Part shown: positions 25,192 to 32,664 of the stretch, in pieces
Numbering within the stretch: the stretch's first letter is position 1
How the letters are laid out: the number at the start of each line of letters is the position of its first letter
NCBI GenBank assembly: GCA_903919975.1
Contig: CAIXKE010000021.1
Span: 1 to 44,021 of the forward strand
Source: Akkermansiaceae bacterium
GTDB taxonomy: Bacteria; Verrucomicrobiota; Verrucomicrobiia; Verrucomicrobiales; Akkermansiaceae
Direction of reading: 5' to 3'
Length of the DNA: 44,021 nt
Made by a program: the position numbers and the translations under genes
Notes under the pieces: model-generated
Told to the model about the DNA's origin: nothing
Database searches by the model: none
What the model saw: the letters and a program-made list of their open reading frames with translations, nothing else

Positions 25192-25209
25192 ATTGCCCTT
25201 TTATTGCCC
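25192..25209 (+). promoter_or_regulatory. Right arm-type sites (two ATTGCCC, 11 bp apart)
   Basis: ATTGCCCTTTT at 25192 is followed by ATTGCCC at 25203, with the same 11-bp spacing as at the left end. The long form comes first here and second on the left. GCACCGACAT (25154-25163) lies nearby, as on the left side. Confidence 0.55.
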
Positions 25210-25301
25210 GTTTTTGCCGCAATCGGGTGCAATTCCACGCATGAGGGACCGATATTCTAACTTTCAGCTCTCTTTCTAAGTCGCTTATTTCAAGGGATTT
25301 A

Positions 25302-25353
25302 GATGGAGGCGGAGGTGGGAATCGAACCCACGCATAACGGTTTTGCAAACCAT
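25302..25353. repeat. Right attachment repeat (inside the intact tRNA-Cys)
   Basis: These 52 bases are identical to 14591-14642. They run from two bases past the encoded CCA to the 5' side of the anticodon stem. The element brought this 3' part and so kept the tRNA gene whole. Confidence 0.93.
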
Positions 25354-25378
25354 TGCCTTACCACTTGGCTACTCCGCC
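25304..25378 (-). tRNA. tRNA-Cys (anticodon GCA)
   Basis: The minus-strand sequence folds as a complete cloverleaf. The acceptor stem is GGCGGAG/CTCCGCC, and the anticodon loop TTGCAAA has GCA (complement at 25344-25346). The T arm is GTGGG-TTCGATT-CCCAC, the discriminator is U as usual for Cys, and CCA is encoded. It is the integration target of the neighbouring island, which occupies the DNA beyond its 3' end. Confidence 0.96.
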
Positions 25379-25536
25379 GTGCGCTTGGCGCGGGGGGAGT
25401 TGATTATGCGCTGGTGCTGCGAGTGTCAATGCCCGGATTTTGCTAAATTTTAATGGAATTGCTCGATCTCAGAGCACGGCGGAGATTTTAACGCAAATTT
25501 ATTGCATTTGGATAAAAATAGCATCAGTCTCCCCGC

Positions 25537-26436
25537 ATGAAGCAATTTTTTCGGATATGGATCGGTTTTGTGTTTGGGATTTGCATGGCGGGAGCAGCGC
25601 CGTTGCAGGTATCGGCGCTGCATCCATTGATGGCGGATTTGGCGCGTCAGGTGGGCGGCGAGCGGGTGCGGGTTTTTGACATGGTGGGTGAGGGCGGCAA
25701 TCCTCACCGATTCGAACCGCGGCCGGCGGACATGTCGAAAATGCGGGATTCGGTGCTCGTGTTGGCGGCGGGAAAAAACATGGAGTCTTATCTAGGACGG
25801 CTGCGGGAATCGCTGGCGGAGGTGACGATTCTTGAGGTTGGCCACACGATCCCCTCGCTGATGGTGGGCAAGGATGAGGTGTATTCGTGTTGTCCGAATC
25901 ATGGGGCGGGATCTTTGGACCCGCACTGGTGGCACAGCATTTCCAATATGTCGCGGGCGGCACGGGTGGTAGCGACTGCGTTGGCGGAAAAAGATCCGGA
26001 CGGCAAGGCGATCTATCAGGCGAATGCCAGCGCCTATGGCAAACGACTCGATGAATTGAAGCGCTGGGCGAAATCCGAGCTGGCCAAGGTGCCACGGGGG
26101 CAGCGGAAACTGGTGACCGCTCACAATGCGTTCGCGTATTTCGCGCATGAGTTTGGGTTTCAAGTGATCGCGGTGGCTGGATTGAATCAAGAGCAGGATA
26201 CCGCGCCAAAGGAATTGGCGGCGACCATCGAAGCGGTGCGCAAATCCGGGGTAAGCGCCGTGTTTCCGGAAGAGGGAGCGAGCAAGAAATCACTGGAGTC
26301 GATCTCGAAAGCCACCGGCGCGAAAATTGCCTCCCCATTGATTGCAGATGGCAATGGCCACGGTAAGAGCTCCGGTTTCGAGAGCATGATCCGCCAGAAC
26401 GTGACATCTATCACCCAAGCTCTCGCCGCCCAATGA
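25537..26436 (+). CDS. znuA: Zinc/manganese-type ABC transporter, substrate-binding protein
   Basis: This 299-residue periplasmic binding protein belongs to the cluster A-I (ZnuA/TroA) family. It has a signal peptide (about residues 1-21, ending GAAP). Likely metal ligands lie in NPHRFEP, in LDPHWWHS and in TAHNAFAYFAHEFGF, plus a late acidic residue. The usual His-rich loop of ZnuA is replaced by a short CCPNHGAGS stretch. It heads a run of five genes joined by overlaps or tiny gaps. A GCAA-ATTTA-TTGC inverted repeat at 25493-25505, 32 bp before the start, may be a metal-regulator site. Zinc is the likelier metal given the His-rich partners, though manganese cannot be excluded. Confidence 0.9.
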   Translation: MKQFFRIWIGFVFGICMAGAAPLQVSALHPLMADLARQVGGERVRVFDMVGEGGNPHRFEPRPADMSKMRDSVLVLAAGKNMESYLGRLRESLAEVTILEVGHTIPSLMVGKDEVYSCCPNHGAGSLDPHWWHSISNMSRAARVVATALAEKDPDGKAIYQANASAYGKRLDELKRWAKSELAKVPRGQRKLVTAHNAFAYFAHEFGFQVIAVAGLNQEQDTAPKELAATIEAVRKSGVSAVFPEEGASKKSLESISKATGAKIASPLIADGNGHGKSSGFESMIRQNVTSITQALAAQ

Positions 26437-26885
26437 ATTTGCGGAAACTCCTCACATCCCCACTGAGCGCCACCGCCGGGGTCATCGCAGGATTGGCCTT
26501 GTTGGCGGTCCCGATCCGGCAACTCACTTCCGCTCCGCCGGTGCCGGTGCCGACGGCAAACCTGGCCGCGACATCGGATATGGTGCATACATGGTTCAAA
26601 TTGAAACTCTTGATGCCTGCGAAATCTGTAAAGCTCAGCAATCCGGCGGGCGATGTCATTTGGAAACTTGCGGAAACGCCCGCTGGCGATGTGGAAACCG
26701 AGATTGGATTGCAACTCGTTGCAGGCACGCTGGATCTAACACTGCATGTCGATTTTGGCGATCAAGCGGGCGAGACCGCTGTGTTTCTCACCCTGCTTCC
26801 GGACGGGCTCGAAGAGCAAACCCGGCATGCGATCGGCAGCGGAATCTTGGATGAATCCCTGCATTTCTCGTGGCCCATTCACTGA
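26433..26885 (+). CDS. Membrane-anchored small protein of the metal-ABC operon
   Basis: I do not recognise this 150-residue protein. It has one N-terminal hydrophobic span (about residues 13-30, ATAGVIAGLALLAVP), then a Pro-rich linker and a probably periplasmic beta-rich domain (about 45-148). It overlaps the binding-protein gene (ATGA), and its stop lies 11 bp before the ATPase start, so it is firmly inside the operon. It may help metal transfer between the outer-membrane protein and the ABC system, but no metal motif is evident. That role is inferred from position only. Confidence 0.8.
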   Translation: MNLRKLLTSPLSATAGVIAGLALLAVPIRQLTSAPPVPVPTANLAATSDMVHTWFKLKLLMPAKSVKLSNPAGDVIWKLAETPAGDVETEIGLQLVAGTLDLTLHVDFGDQAGETAVFLTLLPDGLEEQTRHAIGSGILDESLHFSWPIH

Positions 26886-26896
26886 ACTATTTTCAC

Positions 26897-27670
26897 ATGA
26901 TCTCATCTACCCACGAATGCTGCGCTCATCACCTGCACCACCACGAATTGCGGGTGGAGGATTTGCGCGTGAGTTACCGCGATGTACTCGCTCTCGACGG
27001 CGTGTCATTTGCCACATCGTGTGGCTCATGCGTCGCCCTGATCGGCCCGAATGGCGCGGGGAAAAGCACTTTACTCAAGGCCATCGCCGGCTTGCTCACG
27101 CCGGATGACGGCAGGATCTTTTGGCGTGGCACGCGGGTGAGCCGGTGGAGCCGCGAAATCGCCTACTTGCCGCAGCGCGAAGATGTCGATTGGCAGTTCC
27201 CAATCACCGTGCGCGGCGTGGTGGCGATGGGGCGCTATCCGCAAACTGGATGGTGGCGGCCATTTTCCAAAACCGATGATGCAGCGATTTCCCGGGCGCT
27301 GGAGGCCATGGATTTGGATGCTCTGCAAAACCGCCAGATCAGCGAGCTGAGTGGCGGGCAGCAACAACGGGTTTTCCTGGCCCGAGCGCTGGCCCAGGAA
27401 GCGCACGTTCTTTTGCTAGATGAACCATTCAGCGGCTTGGACCGCACTTCGAAGGCGGCGCTCGCGGCCTTGTTGCGCACGCTGGCCCGTGAAGGCAGGT
27501 TGGTGATCGCCTCGCATCACGATCTGGAAACAGTCAAAGATATTTACGATGAGGTATTACTCCTCAAGCGGCGGACCATCGCCTTCGGTCCGGTGGCCGA
27601 GGCTTTCACCGAGGAAAACCTGCAGGCGTCCTTCGGGCCGATTGAAAAAAATGGAAAGGGGGCCGCATGA
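26897..27670 (+). CDS. znuC: Zinc/manganese-type ABC transporter, ATP-binding protein
   Basis: This 257-residue ATPase has all ABC motifs: Walker A GPNGAGKST, the Q-loop region PQREDVDW, the signature LSGGQQQRV, Walker B LLLDEPFSGLD and the switch His in ASHHD. The N-terminus carries an unusual HECCAHHLHHHE cluster (residues about 6-17), a possible zinc-sensing or metal-buffering site. I prefer ATG 26897. The frame opens at GTG 26870 inside the previous gene. It sits between the small anchored protein and the permease, overlapping the latter by 4 bp (ATGA). Confidence 0.93.
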   Translation: MISSTHECCAHHLHHHELRVEDLRVSYRDVLALDGVSFATSCGSCVALIGPNGAGKSTLLKAIAGLLTPDDGRIFWRGTRVSRWSREIAYLPQREDVDWQFPITVRGVVAMGRYPQTGWWRPFSKTDDAAISRALEAMDLDALQNRQISELSGGQQQRVFLARALAQEAHVLLLDEPFSGLDRTSKAALAALLRTLAREGRLVIASHHDLETVKDIYDEVLLLKRRTIAFGPVAEAFTEENLQASFGPIEKNGKGAA

Positions 27671-28536
27671 TCGATTGGTTGCTAGAACCGCTGCAACATT
27701 CATTCAACCAGCGCGCCTTGGTTGCCGCATTGCTCATCGGGCTGACCAATGGTTATGCCAGCGCATTTGTGGTGTTGAAAAAATCCGCGCTTAAAGTCGG
27801 GTCGCTCTCGCACGCGCTGCTGCCGGGCATCGCCGTGGCCATCATGCTGGTTGGCCTGCACGATTGGAGTGCGTTTCTGGGTGCCTTGATCGCCGCGTTG
27901 CTGATCGGGCTTGGCTCGCTGGCGGTTTCACGCGGCACGCGGCTCGACCAGGAATCCGCGCTGGCGATCCTCTACACATCGGCTTTCAGCGGCGGGATCA
28001 TTCTGCTCCGCCGGATGAACGTGACGCAGCAAATGGAGGATTGGCTGTTTGGCAACATTATGGGCCTGCGAGACAGCGACTTGTGGATGAATTACTGGAT
28101 TTCGCTCGGATCGCTCGCGATTCTGACCGCTTTGCACCGGCCCTTGTTGATGACGCTTTTTGACGCGGAAGTGGCGGCAACGCTTGGGGTGCCGGTACGG
28201 GCACTCAACTATTTATTGCTCGCGGTCTTGATCGTGGTGCTGATTTCCTCGCTGCAGGCGGTAGGTTGCATGTTGGCGATCGGCTTGCTGGTCACCCCGG
28301 CGGCGACGGTTTATTTACTCACCGACTCGACCGGCAAGTTGTTCTGGGGCGGAGCATTGTTAGGAAGTGGTGCCTCCGCATTTGCGGTGTTGGCCGGTTG
28401 GTGGCTCAACATCGAGCAGGGGCCTGCGATCGTGCTGGTGCTTGGCGCGGTGTTCTTAATCGCATTCCTTTTTGGCCCAAAATACGGGCTGCTGCGCAAG
28501 TTTCGCAAAACTTCTCACTCTGAATTCATCTCATGA
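27667..28536 (+). CDS. znuB: Zinc/manganese-type ABC transporter, permease
   Basis: This 289-residue permease of the ABC-3 family has eight or nine hydrophobic spans. The conserved early segment is KSALKVGSLSHALLPGIAVA, and a late one is LQAVGCMLAIGLLVTPAAT. It forms the membrane channel for the metal delivered by the binding protein and powered by the ATPase. The stop overlaps the next gene's start by 4 bp (ATGA), so a fifth gene, for an outer-membrane-like protein, is coupled to it. Confidence 0.93.
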   Translation: MIDWLLEPLQHSFNQRALVAALLIGLTNGYASAFVVLKKSALKVGSLSHALLPGIAVAIMLVGLHDWSAFLGALIAALLIGLGSLAVSRGTRLDQESALAILYTSAFSGGIILLRRMNVTQQMEDWLFGNIMGLRDSDLWMNYWISLGSLAILTALHRPLLMTLFDAEVAATLGVPVRALNYLLLAVLIVVLISSLQAVGCMLAIGLLVTPAATVYLLTDSTGKLFWGGALLGSGASAFAVLAGWWLNIEQGPAIVLVLGAVFLIAFLFGPKYGLLRKFRKTSHSEFIS

Positions 28537-29711
28537 AAAACATACTACCTATTATATCATTCGTGGCCCTGCCAGTGCTCGGCCAATCACAGGAATCCGA
28601 TGCTTGGGAGCGCTTCAACGATTGGGGCATCGGCGGGATTTTATTTCCGAATCTCCATCTTCACGGGGTGGGCGGTTTCACCGGCGGAGAGCCGGGAGAA
28701 TTGGCGAGCGGCAGCCATGATCCGCAGCGCGAGGAGTTTTCCGCACAAGCCGTGGAGCCTGGCGTTTCATTGCGAACGAAATATTTGGAGGGTTTTGCGA
28801 ACTATCTTTTTTTTCAAGATGGCGAAGGCGCTTGGGATGGCGAGCTGGAAGAAGCCTTCGGTAAAATTGTCAACATTCCCGGCGGATTCGAGTTAAAGGG
28901 TGGTCAATACCTTTCACGCTTCGGCGCACTCAATGACAAACATTTGCATGCTTGGGATTTTGTAGACTCGGAGATGACGCTCAGTCGTTTCCTCGGCGAA
29001 GACGGCCTGCTGCTGCAAGGCGCGGAGCTGAGTTGGACGTTACCATTTGGGATGGACCCTGGTTTCGTTAGTATTGCTTCTCTTGGCTACGGCAACGCCC
29101 GAGCACATGCTCACGAAGCCGGTCATGAGCATGGTGCGGAAGAAACTCCGCATGAAGGGGACGAAAGCGCCTTGGCGGATGATGTTTGGACGGCGCGCTT
29201 GATGGGCCGCTATCGCTTTGATGATTTTCACTCGATCACGGCGGGAACCTCATGGGCCGGCGGAACCAATGGCTTTGGCCGCGATGGCAAGGTTTTCGGC
29301 CTGGATGCAGAATACCTCTGGCGGGAAAATGGCATGGAACACGGTGGTCGCGCGTTTCGCTGGCGGAATGAATTCCTGTGGCGCGATGTGGATGCTTACA
29401 CCTATCACGAGGATGACGATGAAACCTTCAGCGGAAATTATGAGGAGTTCGGGTTTTATTCGCATGGAGTTTATACTTGGAACGCAAATCTTGATACCGG
29501 GCTGCGCATCGGCTGGGTGGAAGGGGTTGATGATTTTGGTCAAGGTGAACGTTTTCGGATCTCTCCGTCGGCCACTTGGTGGTTGGATGACGCGCGGAGG
29601 ATCGGTTTGCGGACGCAATACAACTTTGACGCCATCGCCAGCCACGATGACGAACACTCGGTCTGGTTTCAGCTCAATATCGCTTTAGGCAGTTCGGAAG
29701 AGGTGCGCTGA
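28533..29711 (+). CDS. Outer-membrane beta-barrel-like protein of the metal-ABC operon
   Basis: This 392-residue protein has a signal peptide (about residues 1-19). Many alternating aromatic/polar strands follow, and it ends in a barrel-like terminal strand (VWFQLNIALG) followed by a short tail. A loop around residues 190-207 is rich in His and Glu (AHAHEAGHEHGAEETPHEG), and other His-Asp clusters occur (YTYHEDDDE). It is translationally coupled to the permease gene. A zinc or other metal porin or receptor that feeds the ABC system is a reasonable inference. The family is not one with a standard name, and no TonB-box or plug domain was seen. Confidence 0.75.
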   Translation: MKNILPIISFVALPVLGQSQESDAWERFNDWGIGGILFPNLHLHGVGGFTGGEPGELASGSHDPQREEFSAQAVEPGVSLRTKYLEGFANYLFFQDGEGAWDGELEEAFGKIVNIPGGFELKGGQYLSRFGALNDKHLHAWDFVDSEMTLSRFLGEDGLLLQGAELSWTLPFGMDPGFVSIASLGYGNARAHAHEAGHEHGAEETPHEGDESALADDVWTARLMGRYRFDDFHSITAGTSWAGGTNGFGRDGKVFGLDAEYLWRENGMEHGGRAFRWRNEFLWRDVDAYTYHEDDDETFSGNYEEFGFYSHGVYTWNANLDTGLRIGWVEGVDDFGQGERFRISPSATWWLDDARRIGLRTQYNFDAIASHDDEHSVWFQLNIALGSSEEVR

Positions 29712-29756
29712 CGAGGTGCTCGACAAGCGGCCCGGCGCTGGCTCAAATTGCCGCGA

Positions 29757-30731
29757 GTGAAACGGTTTTTCCAATCTGAGATCGGCGCGGCGGTGATTTG
29801 GGTGCTTGGCGCCTTGTGCATGACTGCGGTGATTTCGCCGTGGGTGTATCAAGCGGGCAAGCAACTCGCGGCCACTGCGGCAGTCTCTAATCTTCCAGTG
29901 GCTGTTGAATGGTTGGCGGCCGCATGTGGGCGCTCGAAATTCAGCCGATTTTTCGATCGTTCGTTGTTGTTATGCGCCTTGCTCGGTTTGCCATTTTTGC
30001 TGCGGCGGATCCGGAAGTTGCGGGCGGGTGCGACGGGTGAGGAGAGTCCCCTGATCAAAGTTTCCTGGCAATTGGCGGCGGCCCAGATTTTGACCGGCTG
30101 CGTGATTGCCGGCGGCTTGTTGTGGGCGCTCGGTGGAATTCTCGAGGCCGTGGGGTTTTACAGCCTGAAAAGCAATCCCCCGACATTTGTCAAATTGCTC
30201 CCGAAAATCCTGATTCCGGCAGTGGTGACGTCGTTGCTTGAAGAATGGTTGTTTCGCGGCGTGTTACTGGGCCTGTGGCTGCGCTTCGCCCGGCCGGTGG
30301 CGGCGTGCATCGGCATCTCATTGTTATTCGCCTTCCTGCATTTTTTACAGCCGCCAGATGGCACCATAATCGCGAACCCCGGCCATCCGCTTGCGGGTTT
30401 CGAGTTGCTTGGGAAAATCCTGCTGCATTTCACCGATCCAATGTTTTTCATCACGGATTTCGCGACCTTGTTAGCAATCGGCCTGATCCTTGCGTGGGCG
30501 CGGGTGCGCACCGGGGCGCTGTGGTTTTCCATCGGCCTGCATGCCGGATGGATCCTATCGTTCAAGGCTTTCAATATTCTCTACAAACAAGTGCCTGACC
30601 ATTATCTGAGCCCGTGGGGCGTAGGTGACAATCTCCGCTCCGGACTCCTGCCTCTCGTCACCCTCGGCCTAACGGCAATAGTTTGCCACTTCGCGCTGCA
30701 ACGGTTCTCCGTCAGCCACGCATCACGGTGA
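29757..30731 (+). CDS. CPBP-family intramembrane metalloprotease
   Basis: This 324-residue multi-span protein has about eight hydrophobic segments and the CPBP (Abi, Rce1-like) motifs: EEWLFRG near residue 160, FAFLHF near 190 and a third His in GLHAGW near 260. In bacteria such proteases process membrane proteins or peptides, and targets here are unknown. The start is either TTG 29748 or GTG 29757, and I chose the latter because it begins MKRFFQSE. It lies 45 bp after the outer-membrane-like gene in the same direction. Its end overlaps comF, which is encoded on the other strand, by 20 bp. Confidence 0.85.
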   Translation: MKRFFQSEIGAAVIWVLGALCMTAVISPWVYQAGKQLAATAAVSNLPVAVEWLAAACGRSKFSRFFDRSLLLCALLGLPFLLRRIRKLRAGATGEESPLIKVSWQLAAAQILTGCVIAGGLLWALGGILEAVGFYSLKSNPPTFVKLLPKILIPAVVTSLLEEWLFRGVLLGLWLRFARPVAACIGISLLFAFLHFLQPPDGTIIANPGHPLAGFELLGKILLHFTDPMFFITDFATLLAIGLILAWARVRTGALWFSIGLHAGWILSFKAFNILYKQVPDHYLSPWGVGDNLRSGLLPLVTLGLTAIVCHFALQRFSVSHASR

Positions 30732-31482
30732 CCACAATGACCTTTTTGAAGCCGGCACGGCGGAGAATTCCGGCGCATTCGTGGACGGTGGAGCCGGTGG
30801 TTAGAACGTCATCGACGAGCAACGCTCCGGCGGACGATGATTTTTCGATCCAGCGTTTGCCATTGCGGCTGATGCAAAACGCGCCGCGGAGGTTTTCCAT
30901 GCGTTGTTTCCGGCTGAGCAGCGTCTGGGTTTCTGTTTGGCGTGTCCGGCACAGGCCGTTGAGCACGGCTAAGCCGATGTGAGAGGAAAGCGCGCGGGCG
31001 ATTTCCGCCGCTTGATTGAAATGGCGGTGGCGCAGGCGTTTGCGGTGCAACGGCACAGGCACCAGCGGCCAATGGCCTTCGAGCGCGGAAGCCAATCGAG
31101 GATCGGAGAATGCCTCGCTCGCGAGCCGACCGAGCTCGCCCGCGAGATGGATTTCCCGGCTGTATTTCAACCGGTGAATCATATCGAGCGTTCGCTCATC
31201 GCGAAGCATCACCGGCCGGGCAAACTCGAAGGCGAATTTCAATTTGCTGCAATTTGGACAGGCGAAGGCGTCATCGATTTCCCCCTGAAACATCTCGCCG
31301 CACGATTGACAGAAGGGCTCGACCACACGCGGCAAATCCTCGCCGCAGTCCTCACAAAGCGCGCGACCGTCCTTGAGTCCGACGTTGCAGACCGCGCAAC
31401 ACGACGGGTAAAGCAGATCGAGCAAGCGGGCGGCGGTCCGCTTCAAACGCGGGAATTCAGGCAAGGCGGTTAATTTCATCAT
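30712..31482 (-). CDS. ComF family protein (phosphoribosyltransferase-like)
   Basis: This 256-residue protein has the ComF layout. An N-terminal zinc-finger region has CxxC pairs (CAVC, CEDC, CQSC, CPNC), then the conserved IHRLKYSRE. A C-terminal phosphoribosyltransferase-type core follows, with VPVPLHRKRLRHRHFNQ and the PRPP-loop-like ALLVDDVLTTGST. ComF proteins are tied to natural transformation, acting after DNA entry. The true start is at ATG 31482 or 31479. The longer open frame has no family match. It converges on the CPBP gene. Confidence 0.9.
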   Translation of the reverse strand: MMKLTALPEFPRLKRTAARLLDLLYPSCCAVCNVGLKDGRALCEDCGEDLPRVVEPFCQSCGEMFQGEIDDAFACPNCSKLKFAFEFARPVMLRDERTLDMIHRLKYSREIHLAGELGRLASEAFSDPRLASALEGHWPLVPVPLHRKRLRHRHFNQAAEIARALSSHIGLAVLNGLCRTRQTETQTLLSRKQRMENLRGAFCISRNGKRWIEKSSSAGALLVDDVLTTGSTVHECAGILRRAGFKKVIVVTVMRG

Positions 31483-31604
31483 CGCGATTGGGGCATTCCC
31501 TTCTGCACGGAAATGATTTTGCCTAGCCCCCGGACTTTTGGAAAGCTTGGGATCGCCAATTCTGAGGGATTGCCGTCGCCCGCCTCTTCCGCTAAAATCC
31601 CGCC

Positions 31605-32456
31605 ATGATCCGCACCGAACCGGTTGGAAATATCCGCTGCCAATGGGGAGAAGGCCCAATCTGGTGGCATGACGCCTTGTATTTCGTCGATATCGAGGGC
31701 CACCGCGTCCACCGCTACGATCCGACCGACGGCAGTGAAAAATCCTGGGATGTCGGCCAACGCGTCGGCACCGTGGTCCCCCGCCTAAGCGGTGGTTTGG
31801 TCATCGCCGGCGATCACGGATTTCTGTTTCTCGATGAGGAAACCGGCGCTCTCACCCCGATCGCGGACCCGGAGCACGACAAGCCCGACAATCGTTTCAA
31901 CGATGGCAAATGTGCGCCCGACGGTCGGTTTTTCGCTGGAACTATCAGCCTCGCGAAAAAAACCGGCGACGCCAAACTCTACCGCCTTGATCCCGACCTA
32001 ACCGTCCACGAAGCCTTCGGCCCGGTCACCAATTCCAACGGCATCGCTTGGTCCGCCGATGGCAAAACCGCCTATTACATCGACACTCCGCGCAAGGAGG
32101 TGCTGGCCTTCGATTACGAAAACGGCCAACTGCGCAATCTCCGCGCCGTGATTTCCACCGGCCACATCGAAGCCTCACCCGATGGCATGACAATCGATGC
32201 CGACGGCAACCTGTGGATCGCCTTTTGCCACGGTGGCTGCGTTTCCTGTTTCAATCCGAAAACCGGCGATGAACTTCATCGCATCGCCCTGCCTTGCTTG
32301 GAAACCACCGCCTGCGCCTTTGGCGGCCCGGATCTCGCCGATCTCTTCGTCACCACCGGCGTCCACAAAACCGCCAAGGAAGAACACGCCGGACGGCTTT
32401 TCGTCATCCGCGGCCTCAAGGCCAAAGGCCAACCGGCAAACGCCTTTGAAGGCTAA
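31605..32456 (+). CDS. SMP-30/gluconolactonase family protein
   Basis: This 283-residue six-bladed beta-propeller is of the SMP-30/gluconolactonase/LRE family. The four metal-binding residues can be placed as Glu16 (GEGP), Asn99 (NRFNDGKC), Asn145 (SNGIAWS) and Asp193 (SPDGMTID). It should open sugar lactones with a divalent metal ion. No signal peptide is present, so it acts in the cytosol. It is transcribed divergently from comF with a 122-bp gap. The real substrate is unknown. Nearby oxidoreductases (34737-39405) could supply lactones, but that link is weak. Confidence 0.9.
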   Translation: MIRTEPVGNIRCQWGEGPIWWHDALYFVDIEGHRVHRYDPTDGSEKSWDVGQRVGTVVPRLSGGLVIAGDHGFLFLDEETGALTPIADPEHDKPDNRFNDGKCAPDGRFFAGTISLAKKTGDAKLYRLDPDLTVHEAFGPVTNSNGIAWSADGKTAYYIDTPRKEVLAFDYENGQLRNLRAVISTGHIEASPDGMTIDADGNLWIAFCHGGCVSCFNPKTGDELHRIALPCLETTACAFGGPDLADLFVTTGVHKTAKEEHAGRLFVIRGLKAKGQPANAFEG

Positions 32457-32664
32457 AAAGTGCGCACTTGCCACAAAACCGGATGGCAGAATCCGCTGCC
32501 ACGCCAAGCCTTCCCGACGCGCTCTTTAATCTTCGCTGAAAAGCTCACCATTTCGCTTGCCACCGTATAGGGCAGGCCTCACAAAAGCCGCCGCCCAACA
32601 GGTGGGGTAGCGAAGTCCGTCATCCCCTCCCGTTTGGTGACACAATCCTTATTCGCCAGCTCAC

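Larger units (their letters stand above)
24425..25303. other. Gene-free end of the island, candidate origin/control region
   Basis: No gene is supported in these 879 bases, although short frames without family likeness exist on both strands. The left half is AT-rich and contains two hairpins (24635-24650, 24709-24727) and a pair of 17-base direct repeats. The right part has the arm-type ATTGCCC sites and a GCACCGACAT word that also occurs near the left end (14732-14741). It would also hold the cargo promoter. An origin for the island's helicase is plausible but inferred. Confidence 0.55.
14591..25353. mobile_element. 10.7-kb integrative element in tRNA-Cys, satellite-like
   Basis: The region between two identical 52-bp copies of the tRNA-Cys 3' part (14591-14642 and 25302-25353) is an integrated island of 10,711 bp, counting one copy. 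It has an integrase at the left edge, an excisionase-like gene, an SF3 helicase, a toxin-antitoxin pair and four cargo genes for exported proteins. There are no capsid, tail, terminase or conjugation genes. This resembles phage satellites or small replicating integrative islands. Base composition changes inside (parts at 16783-17460 and 19508-24780 are clearly AT-richer than the flanks). That it excises and replicates is an inference. Confidence 0.9.

Noticed and set aside
24897..25238. Minus-strand frame of 113 codons near the tRNA
   Set aside because: No family match, and it lies across the arm-type sites and the likely control region of the island.
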